From the NCBI RefSeq assembly GCF_019266065.1, contig NZ_LPNR01000098.1, forward strand, positions 1-64,000: a DNA stretch of 64,000 nt, in the 5' to 3' direction. The position numbers were made by a program, and so were the translations under genes. Numbering within the stretch: the first letter of the stretch is position 1; each line of letters starts with the position of its first letter. Of the stretch, positions 27,254 through 35,720 are shown piece after piece. Source of the DNA: Nocardia sp. MH4. GTDB lineage: Bacteria; Actinomycetota; Actinomycetes; Mycobacteriales; Mycobacteriaceae. The notes under the pieces were generated by a model. That model was not told the origin of the DNA. It searched no databases and worked only from the letters and a program-made list of their open reading frames with translations.

Positions 27254-28399
27254 GTGACGGCCGACGGCGACCTAGCAGGCGAACCCGCCTCGCCACCGAC
27301 CGAGCGCCGCCGCCGGTTCCGGTGGGTGAAGTGGGTGCTCGGCGTGGTGCTGCTCGCGCTGCTCATCGGCGAAGGCGCCTACCTGTGGCCGCGGCTGCAC
27401 GACTCGTGGCTCACTCTGACCGAGATCCACTGGGGCTGGCTGGTGCTGTGCATCGTGTTGCAGGCGATGTCGATGAGCGGATTCGGCCGGGTGCAGAAGC
27501 AGCTGTTGCACGCGGGCGGGGTGGATGTCAGCCAGGGCAAGTCGGTGTCGGTCGTCTACGGCGCCACCGCGATGTCGGTGACCCTGCCCGCGGGCCAGGT
27601 CTTCTCCACCGCGTTCACCTACCGCCAGACCCGGCGCTGGGGCGCGAGCCCGATCGTGGCGTCCTGGCAGCTGGTGTTCTCCGGCGTGGTCGCCGCGGCC
27701 GGGCTGGCGCTGCTCGGCGTCGCCGGTGCGGCGCTGGTCGGCAACCAGATCGGTCCCAAACTGATCGGGTCGGTGGTGATCCTGGCCGCGCTGCTGGTCG
27801 CGGGCAACTACCTCGCCCGGCATCCGGGCACGCTCGAGGCGATGCTGCGCCGGGTGCTGGCGCTGGTGAACCGGCTGCGCAAGAAGCCCGCCGGTCACGG
27901 CATCGCCAAGCTGGGCGAGATCCGGCGCCAGCTGGAATCGGTGGACCTGGGCAAGAAGGACGCGGCGCTGGTCGGCCTGTGGGCGCTGGTGCACCGCTGC
28001 GCCGACGTGGCCTGTCTCGGCGCGGCCTGTTATGCCATCGGCGCCGATCCCAAGCTGTCCGGCCTGCTCATCGCCTTCACCGCGGGCAAGGCCGTCGGTT
28101 CCATCCCGTTCGCGCCCGGCGGCATCGTCTACGTCGACGCGACCCTGATCTACAGCCTCACCGCCGCCGCGGGCCTGGCCGCCTCCCAGGCGGTCGCCGC
28201 CGCGTTCGTCTACCGGTTCGTCAGCTTCATCCTGGTCGCCATCGTCGGCTGGATCGTCTTCGCGTTCCTGTTCCGTACTCCGCAGGCCGACGACGAGGAA
28301 TACGAGCAGGAGTACTTCTCCACCACGCCGGGACTACAGGCCAAACTCCGGCGCGGCAAGCCCGAGGACACCGCAGGCGGACCGGCCCAGCCGAGCTAG
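27254..28399 (+). CDS. Lysylphosphatidylglycerol synthase TM-region/UPF0104 flippase-like protein, Rv0204c-like
   Basis: 381 aa from GTG 27254. Nine or ten hydrophobic helices with the family core VVYGATAMSVTLPAGQVFSTAFTYRQ and a later FTAGKAVGSIPFAPGGIVYVDATL, where the PAG and PGG turns are the MprF-type flippase signatures. There is no aminoacyl-transferase domain, so it is the flippase half only. Both ends are charged. Only 4 nt follow the cyclase stop, so the two are probably co-transcribed. Substrate unknown; a lipid is likely. Confidence 0.85.
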   Translation: MTADGDLAGEPASPPTERRRRFRWVKWVLGVVLLALLIGEGAYLWPRLHDSWLTLTEIHWGWLVLCIVLQAMSMSGFGRVQKQLLHAGGVDVSQGKSVSVVYGATAMSVTLPAGQVFSTAFTYRQTRRWGASPIVASWQLVFSGVVAAAGLALLGVAGAALVGNQIGPKLIGSVVILAALLVAGNYLARHPGTLEAMLRRVLALVNRLRKKPAGHGIAKLGEIRRQLESVDLGKKDAALVGLWALVHRCADVACLGAACYAIGADPKLSGLLIAFTAGKAVGSIPFAPGGIVYVDATLIYSLTAAAGLAASQAVAAAFVYRFVSFILVAIVGWIVFAFLFRTPQADDEEYEQEYFSTTPGLQAKLRRGKPEDTAGGPAQPS

Positions 28400-28415
28400 C
28401 CGGGACCTCGGCCGC

Positions 28416-28772
28416 TCACCGCAGCGCGCTCAGCGCGGCCCGCCAGCCGAGCAGGAACAGGGCGAGCACACAACTCGCGACAACGACGAAGCTCGCCGCC
28501 ACCCCCTGACCGCTCACCGCCCGCAGCACCATCCCGCCGACCAGCGTGCCGAGCCAGATCAGGATGCCGCTGGGCCACAGCGCGGTGGCGTCGAAGCGGG
28601 CGTTGCGCGCGGCGAGCACGGCCAGCGCCCAGCCGAGCAGTAATCCGATGCCGAAGGGCCACACCGTTTTCACGAGACCGGCCAGCACCGCTTCGTCGTG
28701 ACTGCGCCTGCCGATCGCGCAGAAAACGATCACCAACAGGGCATCAGCGGCGAACGGCGCGAATCTCCTCAC
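28416..28772 (-). CDS. DUF3054 family membrane protein
   Basis: 118 aa, four hydrophobic helices. The start FAADALLVIVFCAIGRRSHDEA and the FDATALWPSGILIWLGTLVGGMVLR segment are typical of the short actinobacterial DUF3054 proteins, of unknown function. Convergent with the UPF0104 gene, 16 nt apart. Confidence 0.85.
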   Translation of the reverse strand: MRRFAPFAADALLVIVFCAIGRRSHDEAVLAGLVKTVWPFGIGLLLGWALAVLAARNARFDATALWPSGILIWLGTLVGGMVLRAVSGQGVAASFVVVASCVLALFLLGWRAALSALR

Positions 28773-28856
28773 GCAAGCAGCCTAACGGTTCGTGATCTTC
28801 ATTCGGACCGCGCCGAGCCCCACTGATCAGTGCACACTCTGCACGTGCAGCCGTGT

Positions 28857-30536
28857 TCACGGCTCCGGCGAGGCCAGCGATTTCAGCAGGACGGCGGCGA
28901 GTCGCGAGGTCGCGTCGCCACTGTCGACGTCGGCGATGTGCACCGCGAAGACCAGGTCGCCCATGGTGGCCAGCAGCCAGCCGTCGGCGCCGCCGGTCGC
29001 CGCGAAGGCGGTGACATCCCGGAAGCCGCGCAGCGCAGCGGTTTCCGGCTTGCCGATGCCCTCCTGCAGCAGGCCGCGCAGCCGGTCGACGGCGGGCTGG
29101 GCGAGTGCGGGCACGGGGGTGTCGGTGGTGCTGGGCTTGCCGTTCTCGATCATCGGCGGCACCACCGAGCCGCGCGCGATCGCGGCGGCGGCGATCGCCA
29201 TACCGAAGGGGCTGGCCAGCACCGCGTCCGAGCCCGCGCCCTGGCGCACCTGTTCGGTGCTGCGGCCGGGAGCGCTGATCCGCCCGGTCACCTCGTCGAG
29301 CCCGTGCACCTTGAAGTCGACGCCGACGCCGAGCGCGGTCGCCGCCTCGGCCGCCTCCTGCACCGAAACATCCTGCGGCGCTTTGTTCTTCGTCGCCGCG
29401 GCGACGGTGCGGAACAGTTCCATGGTGCCACCGGCCGGGAACAGCCCGGTGAACGCGATCGGGCCCTTCTCGGTGGCGTAGCTGTTCTGCGCGACGGCGA
29501 CCACCGCGCCGGTGGACGGCTGGATCGCGACCACCGAGGCCGGCGTACCCACGCTGACCACCGCGTCCTCGGCCGCGCGCTGCAACCGCTGGTCCATGGT
29601 CGCGGAGATATCGGGCCCGGCCGGGCCCTGATAGCCGGCGACCTGGCTGACGAACCGGCCGTCGGCCTCGAAGATCTGCACGCCCCAGCCGGCGGTGGCC
29701 TCTTGGCTGTCCTTCCACACCTCGCGCAACGCGTCCAGCATCGGCGACCAGGTGCGGCGATCGGCGGAGATCAGCTTGGGCTGCTTCTCCATCACCACCC
29801 CCGGTACCCGCGCCATCCGCGGTTCCAGGATCGCGAAGTCGCCCTCGCGCAGGTTGACCGCGACGACCGGCTTGCCCTGCGAGGCGGCCAGCTGCTGCAT
29901 CAGCGAGGGCCCGGTGATCAACGGAGCGACCGGCTCGATCGCGTCGGCGAGCGCGTTGGTCGACCCGACCAGGTCGCCGGTGCGGCTCGGATCGATCTTG
30001 ATGACATTGATCGTCTGCTCGGTCATCAGCGGCTCACCGGGCAGGTCGACGACCCGCGGCGGCGGCTTGGCGGTGGTGCGCACGAGCTTGACGGTGCGAT
30101 TGTTGGCCAGCTGCGGCATCACGACGGCGGGGTCCCAGGAGATCCGCCAGCCGATCGCGAGCTTGCGGACGGTGCCCTGGAGTGTGTAGGTCCAGTCCTT
30201 GTGCTCGCCGAAGTTCCAGGCGACGTCCATGCTGAAGATCGCCGACTGCGGGTCGAGATCGATCACCTGGCTCGGCTCGTAGTCGACCTTGCCGGTCGCC
30301 AAGCCTTCGAACATTTGCTTCATGGTTGCCGAAGCGGCGGCGGGGTACGAGGTCAGGTCGGCGGCTTTGGTGTAATCCTGCGCGTCCAGCAGATCGGTGA
30401 ACCGCTGGACAACCGATTCCGACTCACTCGGCTTCCCACCCACCCCGCACGAGCACAGCGCGATGGCGAGGGTCGCAACCCCCACGATCGCCATTGCGCC
30501 CCGTGCGCGAAAGCGGCGGGATCCCCACACATCCAT
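28857..30536 (-). CDS. Penicillin-binding-protein-like lipoprotein, catalytic motifs lost
   Basis: 559 aa. A signal sequence ends in a lipobox-like LCSC, so a lipid-anchored exported protein is likely. Residues about 35-150 are an NTF2-like MecA_N domain, 150-270 the PBP dimerisation domain, and 300-559 a transpeptidase fold. The active-site serine motif SxxK is replaced by G370-T-M-E373 (29418-29429), the SxN motif is absent in a shortened segment, and KTGT reads ATGG (about 28990-29004). The surrounding fold (ASPFGMAIAAAAIARG, DGWLLATMGDLVFAVHI) is kept, so this looks like a pseudoenzyme and not a decayed gene. The paralogous PBP-lipo of mycobacteria is active, as I recall. ATG 30536 chosen; GTG 30545 possible. 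Confidence 0.85.
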   Translation of the reverse strand: MDVWGSRRFRARGAMAIVGVATLAIALCSCGVGGKPSESESVVQRFTDLLDAQDYTKAADLTSYPAAASATMKQMFEGLATGKVDYEPSQVIDLDPQSAIFSMDVAWNFGEHKDWTYTLQGTVRKLAIGWRISWDPAVVMPQLANNRTVKLVRTTAKPPPRVVDLPGEPLMTEQTINVIKIDPSRTGDLVGSTNALADAIEPVAPLITGPSLMQQLAASQGKPVVAVNLREGDFAILEPRMARVPGVVMEKQPKLISADRRTWSPMLDALREVWKDSQEATAGWGVQIFEADGRFVSQVAGYQGPAGPDISATMDQRLQRAAEDAVVSVGTPASVVAIQPSTGAVVAVAQNSYATEKGPIAFTGLFPAGGTMELFRTVAAATKNKAPQDVSVQEAAEAATALGVGVDFKVHGLDEVTGRISAPGRSTEQVRQGAGSDAVLASPFGMAIAAAAIARGSVVPPMIENGKPSTTDTPVPALAQPAVDRLRGLLQEGIGKPETAALRGFRDVTAFAATGGADGWLLATMGDLVFAVHIADVDSGDATSRLAAVLLKSLASPEP

Positions 30537-30933
30537 ATCGCCCACTCTTCACTCTTGCCACTCCGGTAACAAATCCACCGTACCGGAAGTTGACCCGTCT
30601 CCGATGCCCCGGTAACACGGGACGCTAGCCGACCTCAGCACCTAGATTGTGCCCGAAATCTCGCCCCGATGAGGGCCTGATCTCGAACCTCGCCCAGCCA
30701 GTGGCAACATCTGGCGCGCCTACCGTACCGGGCGGCCCGCCGAGTTGTGCGGATCTCGCATTGTCCGGCGATTCAACGTGAGGGTACCCAGGCCCACCGA
30801 CACTCAACCCCACGTCACCGACCCACATCGGCCGGGAACACCATCGTTCACGCAGAGCATAAACCGCTGCGCATATATCGGCGTAATCTTGTAATCAACG
30901 CAACGTGCGCAACAGAGATAGCAGGTGATTTCC
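30537..30933. other. Non-coding stretch of about 400 nt between divergent genes
   Basis: This region must hold the promoters of the PBP-like gene (minus) and the gene at 30934 (plus). Its right third (about 30840-30905) is the most AT-rich part and has a TAATCT-like -10 candidate for the plus-strand gene. I see no ORF, RNA gene or strong repeat. Confidence 0.5.
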
Positions 30934-31512
30934 ATGCGGAACGCCCATCGCGAACGCGGATTCGGCCGGCCGGGCGGCTGGCAGCAAGCAGACCTCCCCG
31001 ATCCGGCCGATGCCCCCGATTGGTTCGCCGGACGATTGCCCGCCGACTGGTTCACCGGCCCGCCGGAGATCGAGATCGACCGCGACGAGATCGTGGTCGT
31101 CGGCGAACTCCCGGTGCCGCAGCCCAAGTCGGCCGACGCCGACGCGCCGGTCTCGGCGGCGACGAAGGAGGGAGCGCTGGCCCGCTTCCGCGAGTCCACC
31201 CGGCCGGCCAGGATGCGGATCGCCGACGAGGCGCAGCGGCGCTACGGCCGCAGCGTCGCCTGGGGCGTGCGGGTCGACGGTGAGCGAATCCTGTTCACCC
31301 ACCTCGCGGTTCCGGTGATGACCCGGCTGCGCCAGCCCGAACGCCAGGTCCTCGACACCCTGATCGACGCGGGCGTGGCCCGCTCCCGCGCCGACGCGCT
31401 GGCCTGGACGGTGAAACTGGCGGGCAAGCACGCCGAGTCCTGGCTGGCCGAACTCCGCGAGGCCATGCGCAAGGTCGACGACCTGCGCTCCGAAGGCCCG
31501 ACCGGCCTGTGA
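30934..31512 (+). CDS. Conserved actinobacterial hypothetical protein
   Basis: 192 aa from ATG 30934, with AGCAGGTG 7 nt upstream; GTG 30925 is an alternative. The N-terminal 70 residues are acidic and Pro/Trp-rich (DAPDWFAGRLPADWFTGPPE). The C-terminal half, ILFTHLAVPVMTRLRQPERQ then VARSRADALAWTVKLAGKH, looks like a small alpha/beta domain ending in a helix with a ribbon-helix-helix-like flavour. There are no membrane segments. It lies 15 nt upstream of aroQ, in one operon. Function unknown. Confidence 0.7.
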   Translation: MRNAHRERGFGRPGGWQQADLPDPADAPDWFAGRLPADWFTGPPEIEIDRDEIVVVGELPVPQPKSADADAPVSAATKEGALARFRESTRPARMRIADEAQRRYGRSVAWGVRVDGERILFTHLAVPVMTRLRQPERQVLDTLIDAGVARSRADALAWTVKLAGKHAESWLAELREAMRKVDDLRSEGPTGL

Positions 31513-31517
31513 ATTAA

Positions 31518-31551
31518 GGTGGCCTGCATGGCAGACACCGTGCAGGCCACC
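31518..31551 (+). promoter_or_regulatory. 11-bp perfect hairpin covering the aroQ ribosome site and start
   Basis: GGTGGCCTGCA (31518-31528) and TGCAGGCCACC (31541-31551) are exact complements with a 12-nt loop. The left arm contains the AGGTGG ribosome site and the A of the aroQ ATG. Ribosomes finishing the upstream gene at 31512 would reach it, so it may enforce translational coupling. Confidence 0.55.
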
Positions 31552-31977
31552 GGCCCGATCCTCGTGCTCAACGGGCCGAATCTGAACATGCTCGGCACCC
31601 GCCAGCCGGAGATCTACGGCGCCGACACCCTCGCCGACGTCGTCGCCCTGTGCGAGCGCACGGCCGCCCGGTTCGGCCGCGAGGTCGTGGCCTTCCAGTC
31701 CAATCACGAAGGCGCGCTGATCGATCGGATCCAGCAGGCGCGCGGCGAGGTCTCGGCCATCGTGATCAATCCCGGCGGCCTGACTCACACCTCGGTCGCG
31801 CTGCGCGATGCCCTGGTGATCCCCGAGGTGCCGATCGTGGAGGTGCACATCAGCAATGTGCACGCGCGCGAGGAGTTCCGGCACCACTCGTTCGTATCCC
31901 CGATCGCGACCGCGGTCATCGCGGGCCTCGGCGTCCAGGGCTACGCCGCCGCGATCGAATTCCTGGGCAAGTCCTAG
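31528..31977 (+). CDS. aroQ: Type II 3-dehydroquinate dehydratase
   Basis: 149 aa, normal family length. Third step of the shikimate pathway: 3-dehydroquinate to 3-dehydroshikimate, cytoplasmic dodecamer. [21 protein letters not shown] carries the catalytic Tyr (Y30) in the flexible lid; [30 protein letters not shown] and [18 protein letters not shown] supply the substrate-binding Asn, the anion site and the general-acid His. It stands apart from the main aro genes. ATG 31528 has AGGTGG upstream, held in a hairpin. It overlaps the convergent gene by 4 nt. Confidence 0.97.
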   Translation: MADTVQATGPILVLNGPNLNMLGTRQPEIYGADTLADVVALCERTAARFGREVVAFQSNHEGALIDRIQQARGEVSAIVINPGGLTHTSVALRDALVIPEVPIVEVHISNVHAREEFRHHSFVSPIATAVIAGLGVQGYAAAIEFLGKS

Positions 31978-32420
31978 GCGAGCCGGAAGACCGGGAAACC
32001 GGGGGCGATGGCGGCGAGCTGTTCGTTCGAGGCGTTCTTGTCGACGCCCTCGAAGAACTTGCCGACCTCCCAGCCCCACTTCTCCAGGTAGAGGCGCAGC
32101 AGCGGGACCTTATCGGTGTCGGCGATCTCGGTGGCCGTGAACTGCTCGACCTTGCGGCCCAGCCGCAGTTCACCGTCGCCCGCGACGCGCAGGTTGCGCA
32201 CCCACTGGGTGTGCCCGCGCGGGGCGACCAGGTAGCGCTCACCGTCGGCGGCGGTCATCACGTTGACCATGGTGGTGCGCCATTCGCCGCTCTTGCGACC
32301 GCGCACGGCCAGCAGCCGCGAGCCCATGATGCTGATGCCCAGCTTGGGCAGCAGGTTGGCGATCTTGTTCATGATCGGGTCGAAGCCGGTGGGGCCGAGG
32401 TAGCGGGTGGCGTTGTCCAT
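31974..32420 (-). CDS. F420H2-dependent (deazaflavin) nitroreductase-family protein
   Basis: 148 aa from ATG 32420 (AGGAG 8 nt upstream). [27 protein letters not shown] and [16 protein letters not shown] are the cofactor-binding core of the split-barrel FDOR-A/Ddn family, which uses reduced F420 to reduce quinones, nitro compounds and other electrophiles. Its promoter region carries two AGAGCAGTGCTCT-type palindromes typical of TetR operators, but no TetR gene is adjacent. Physiological substrate unknown. Confidence 0.88.
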   Translation of the reverse strand: MDNATRYLGPTGFDPIMNKIANLLPKLGISIMGSRLLAVRGRKSGEWRTTMVNVMTAADGERYLVAPRGHTQWVRNLRVAGDGELRLGRKVEQFTATEIADTDKVPLLRLYLEKWGWEVGKFFEGVDKNASNEQLAAIAPGFPVFRLA

Positions 32421-32440
32421 CTTGATCACTCCTGAACTGT

Positions 32441-32451
32441 GAGCACTGCTC
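32441..32451. promoter_or_regulatory. Palindrome GAGCACTGCTC, TetR-type operator candidate
   Basis: The pentamer arms GAGCA/TGCTC surround one base. It lies 21 nt before the F420-dependent gene start. The same motif recurs at 32492 (centres 52 bp apart, about five helical turns). Confidence 0.55.
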
Positions 32452-32491
32452 TCTGTTGAGACAAGCATGCGCGCTCGGCGGCGACATGTCA

Positions 32492-32504
32492 AGAGCAGTG
32501 CTCT
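32492..32504. promoter_or_regulatory. Palindrome AGAGCAGTGCTCT, TetR-type operator candidate
   Basis: A 13-bp palindrome with one central base, the second copy of the motif at 32441. It lies between the divergent F420-dependent gene and the ABC exporter operon and could govern either. Confidence 0.6.
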
Positions 32505-32549
32505 CTCTTTTGGGAATGTCCGTTTCTCCCGAAGTATTGCCGCGATGAA

Positions 32550-32588
32550 ATGTAGTACGTATGCTACATATCATCGAAGGTCGATGAT
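32550..32588. promoter_or_regulatory. Two adjacent inverted repeats before the ABC exporter operon
   Basis: ATGTAG-N8-CTACAT (32550-32569) is followed immediately by ATCATCGA-AGG-TCGATGAT (32570-32588), whose 8-bp arms match perfectly. The second ends 11 nt before the exporter ATG and partly precedes its ribosome site. The likely ligand is the XRE regulator encoded at the end of the operon, by inference. Confidence 0.5.
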
Positions 32589-32599
32589 TGGGAGGACTC

Positions 32600-33529
32600 A
32601 TGGCTTCGAGTAACAGCGTTGTGCTCGACGTACAGCAACTACGGATGCGCTACGACGAGACCGACGTCCTGCACGATGTGACATTCCAGGCCACGCGCGG
32701 AGAGGTGCTCGTCATGCTCGGGCCCAACGGTGCGGGCAAGACCACCACGATCGAGATCCTCGAGGGGTTTCGCAGGAGGTCGGCCGGCCGGGTCGACGTG
32801 CTGGGGACCGATCCCGAACACGGTGACGAACAGTGGCGCGCGCGCATCGGCGTGGTGCTGCAATCGTGGCGCGACCACGCGAAATGGCGTGTGCGCGAAC
32901 TGCTTCAGCATCTCGGCTCGTACTACGTTCCCTATGCCACCCCGCGCACCCCGCGGCCGTGGGACACCGATCAGCTCATCGAGCTGGTCGGCCTGACCGA
33001 CCACGCGAACGCCAAGATCGCCACCCTCTCCGGCGGCCAGCGCCGCAGGCTGGACGTGGCGATCGGCATCGTCGGCAAGCCCGACCTGCTGTTCATGGAC
33101 GAACCCACCGCGGGCTTCGATCCGGCCGCGCGGCGCGACTTCCACGATCTGGTGCACCGGCTGGCCGATCTGGAGGACACCACGGTGCTGCTCACCACGC
33201 ACGATCTGGACGAGGCGGAGAAACTCGCCGACCGGCTGCTGATCCTGGCCGGTGGGCGGATCATCGCCGACGGCTCGCCCGACGAGCTGTCCCGCTCGGT
33301 CGCGGGCGAGGCGCAGGTGAGCTGGACCGTGGACGGACAGCGATTCGTGCACACCACCACCGAGTCGACCAAGTACGTACACGAGCTGTTCAAACAGCAC
33401 GGTGACGACATCGGCGAACTCGAGGTCCGCCGCGCCTCGCTGGAGGACACCTACATGACCCTGGTCCGGCGCGCCGAATCCGGCGACACGGGCGCACCCG
33501 TTCACTCTCTCGCGGAGGTCACCCGATGA
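32600..33529 (+). CDS. ABC exporter ATP-binding protein (DrrA/ABC-2 type)
   Basis: 309 aa. ATG 32600 follows GGGAGGA by 5 nt. Walker A is GPNGAGKTTT, the signature LSGGQRRRL, Walker B LLFMDEPTAGFD, with a TTHDLDEAEK switch region. The C-terminal 70 residues form the regulatory extension of the DrrA/CcmA class. It energises the permease at 33526, with which it overlaps by 4 nt (ATGA). Substrate unknown, drug or lipid type likely. Confidence 0.94.
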   Translation: MASSNSVVLDVQQLRMRYDETDVLHDVTFQATRGEVLVMLGPNGAGKTTTIEILEGFRRRSAGRVDVLGTDPEHGDEQWRARIGVVLQSWRDHAKWRVRELLQHLGSYYVPYATPRTPRPWDTDQLIELVGLTDHANAKIATLSGGQRRRLDVAIGIVGKPDLLFMDEPTAGFDPAARRDFHDLVHRLADLEDTTVLLTTHDLDEAEKLADRLLILAGGRIIADGSPDELSRSVAGEAQVSWTVDGQRFVHTTTESTKYVHELFKQHGDDIGELEVRRASLEDTYMTLVRRAESGDTGAPVHSLAEVTR

Positions 33530-34368
33530 ACGTCACCGCTGTCCGCGCCGGACTTGCCCGCGGCGGGATCGAATTGCGCCAGCTCTACACCAACGCTCCC
33601 GATCTGATCGGGCAGTTCCTCACCCCGGGCATCTCGCTCGCGGTGCTGTTCCTGCTGCGGAACCGGATGTACGGCGAGAGCGGACTGTCGATCGCCGAGC
33701 TGGCCGTCCCCGGCCTGCTCGGCTCCATCATCGCGTTCAACGGCCTGTACGCGGTCCTCAATGTGCTGGTCCTGGACCGGGAGGACGGCACGTTGCTGCG
33801 CGCCAAGGCCGTGCCCAGGGGACTGACCGGCTACTTCACCGGCAGGATCGTGGCAGGCGCGGGCGCGGTGCTCGCGCAGGTCGTTATCGTGCTCGGTGTG
33901 GGCATGGTGATCATCGGCGGTTCCTCGCTGACCGACGCGAGCGCGATCGCGATATTCGTCGGGGTAGTGGCGCTCGGTCTGCTGGCCGTGCTGCCCTGGG
34001 GCACGATCCTGGGCAGCCTGCTCGACAGCCGCTCGTCGTTCCTGCTGACGATCCCGCTGATGGGCCTGGTCGCCATCTCCGGCATCTTCTACCCGATCAC
34101 CGCGCTGCCGGGCTGGTTGCAAGCGGTCGGTCAGGTGTTCCCGATGTACTGGCTCGGCCTCGGCATGCGCTCGGCGCTGCTGCCCGCCGACGCGGTCGCC
34201 GTCGAACTCGAGCAGTCCTGGCGGCACGTGGAGACCGTGGCGGTTCTGGGGATCTGGACCGTCGCCGGACTGCTGATCGCACCGATCGTCCTGCGGCGCA
34301 TGGCGGCACTCGAATCCGGCTCCGCGATGGCCGCGCGCAGGGACAAGGCGATGCAGCGTGCCTTCTGA
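33526..34368 (+). CDS. ABC-2 type exporter permease
   Basis: 280 aa with six hydrophobic helices. LIGQFLTPGISLAVLFLLRNRM starts the ABC-2 domain; SGIFYPITALPGWLQAVGQVFPMYWLGLGMR is the conserved last-loop block. Partner of the ATPase upstream (ATGA overlap) and overlapping the XRE gene by 11 nt. Confidence 0.92.
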   Translation: MNVTAVRAGLARGGIELRQLYTNAPDLIGQFLTPGISLAVLFLLRNRMYGESGLSIAELAVPGLLGSIIAFNGLYAVLNVLVLDREDGTLLRAKAVPRGLTGYFTGRIVAGAGAVLAQVVIVLGVGMVIIGGSSLTDASAIAIFVGVVALGLLAVLPWGTILGSLLDSRSSFLLTIPLMGLVAISGIFYPITALPGWLQAVGQVFPMYWLGLGMRSALLPADAVAVELEQSWRHVETVAVLGIWTVAGLLIAPIVLRRMAALESGSAMAARRDKAMQRAF

Positions 34369-34594
34369 GGTCATCTACAACCGCATCGCGATGCTGCGCG
34401 CCGAGCGCGGCATCTCGCGGCGGGACCTGGCCGAAGCGCTCGGCGTGCACTATCAGACCGTCGGCTATCTCGAACGGGGCGAATACAGCCCCAGCCTGCA
34501 TCTCGCCCTGCGGATCGCGGCCTACTTCGAGGTGGCGGTGGAGGTGGTGTTCTCCACCGAGCCGTTCCCCCGGCTCGGTGCCGAGACCGCGTGA
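34358..34594 (+). CDS. Small XRE-family transcriptional regulator
   Basis: 78 aa from GTG 34358, inside the end of the permease gene. RIAMLRAERGISRRDLAEALGVHYQTVGYLERGEYSPSLHLAL is a complete Cro/C1 helix-turn-helix of the short YgzD type (TVGYLERGEYSPSL). No ligand domain. Such regulators commonly close exporter operons and autoregulate; the inverted repeats at 32550-32588 are candidates for its site. Confidence 0.9.
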   Translation: MPSEVIYNRIAMLRAERGISRRDLAEALGVHYQTVGYLERGEYSPSLHLALRIAAYFEVAVEVVFSTEPFPRLGAETA

Positions 34595-34604
34595 AACACC
34601 GCCG

Positions 34605-34636
34605 ACCGTCCGGCACCCAGAGCGGTGCCGGACGGT
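34605..34636. terminator. Bidirectional terminator, 13-bp stem
   Basis: CCGTCCGGCACC and its complement GGTGCCGGACGG around the loop CAGAGC, flanked by A and TTT. It ends the ABC/XRE operon and the convergent imine-reductase-like gene. Confidence 0.85.
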
Positions 34637-34696
34637 TTCGGCGTGTCGACTTCGACTGTGCCGCAGGGCACTCGGAAGCCGATCGGCCGGGCGATC

Positions 34697-35575
34697 TCAG
34701 CGGGCCGCGCCACGGATCAGCTCGAAGGTCGACACCGGCTTGCCCGCCGCCTCGCTGGCCTCGACCGCCTTGCGCCAGTACGACTGCGCCAGGTGCGAGA
34801 AGCCGGCGTCGACGCCGACCTCCTCGCTGGCGTCGATGATGTGCTGCGCGCCGGCCACCATCATCTTCAGCGAGGCCAGGTCGGCCCAGCCGCCGTTCTG
34901 GTTGGCCACCGAGAACTGCTCCATGAAGTACGGGAAGGCCTCGCTGGAACGGACCGCGAACGGCACGAACTGGGCGATGTCGTGGCCGGACTTCGCGATC
35001 ACCGCGGTCGCCTGGTCGAAGGCCAGCAGCCAGGGATGGAAGATGACCAGCAACGCCTGGTAGAAGACCTGGGCGAGGCCGTCGTCGGCGCCGAGGTACT
35101 CCTGCGGGCTGAGCGGACGCAGCAGCTCGGCGTGCGCGTCGAACACCTCCTTCGGACCGCTGTAGAAGATGTAGGACGCGGGGTGCTCGATGTTGTCGCC
35201 CGCCGACATCACCCCGCCGGAGAGGAACTGCGCGCCACGCTCGCGCACCCAGGCCGCCCCGGCCCTCGCCTTGTCCGGCGAGTCCGACGACAGGTTGGCG
35301 ATCACCTTGCCCGCCAGGGCTTCCGGCGCCTGACCGAGCACGTCGTACATGGCGGCGTAATGAGTCAGGCTCAGGACCGACACCTCGTTGGCGGCCAGCG
35401 CCTCGGCGACGGTGTCGGCGCGCTTGGCACCGAGCGCGACCATCGCGTCGACCTTGTCGGGGCTGCGGTTCCAGACGGTGACCTCGACGCCTGCCGCCAG
35501 GAAGGCGCGGACCATGGCCTGCCCCATCGGGCCGAGGCCGAGCACGGAGACGGAGCGGGTGGACTGTTCGGACAT
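34697..35575 (-). CDS. Imine-reductase-like NAD(P)-binding beta-hydroxyacid dehydrogenase family protein
   Basis: 292 aa from ATG 35575 (AGGGG upstream). The N-terminal Rossmann motif GLGPMGQAM...LAAGVEVTVWNRSPDK agrees with the imine reductase motif (GLGxMG...WNR[ST]xxK), which selects NADPH. GGVMSAGDNIEHPASYIFYSG is the equivalent of the IRED central block, and the C-terminal helices form the swapped dimer domain. Family members reduce cyclic imines or related C=N bonds; the natural substrate is rarely known. Divergent from an HxlR regulator, likely its controller. Confidence 0.85.
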   Translation of the reverse strand: MSEQSTRSVSVLGLGPMGQAMVRAFLAAGVEVTVWNRSPDKVDAMVALGAKRADTVAEALAANEVSVLSLTHYAAMYDVLGQAPEALAGKVIANLSSDSPDKARAGAAWVRERGAQFLSGGVMSAGDNIEHPASYIFYSGPKEVFDAHAELLRPLSPQEYLGADDGLAQVFYQALLVIFHPWLLAFDQATAVIAKSGHDIAQFVPFAVRSSEAFPYFMEQFSVANQNGGWADLASLKMMVAGAQHIIDASEEVGVDAGFSHLAQSYWRKAVEASEAAGKPVSTFELIRGAAR

Positions 35576-35720
35576 CTGATGCCCCTTCGATTCTCGATTG
35601 TTCGATGGTTCGGCGCCGGAATCCATGGTGGTCGGCGCGGGTATCGTCGGGAAGACCGAACGTCGGGGTGTGGTTGCTTACCCTGAGGTCCGAAATACGG
35701 TCGGAAGGGGTGCACCAACA

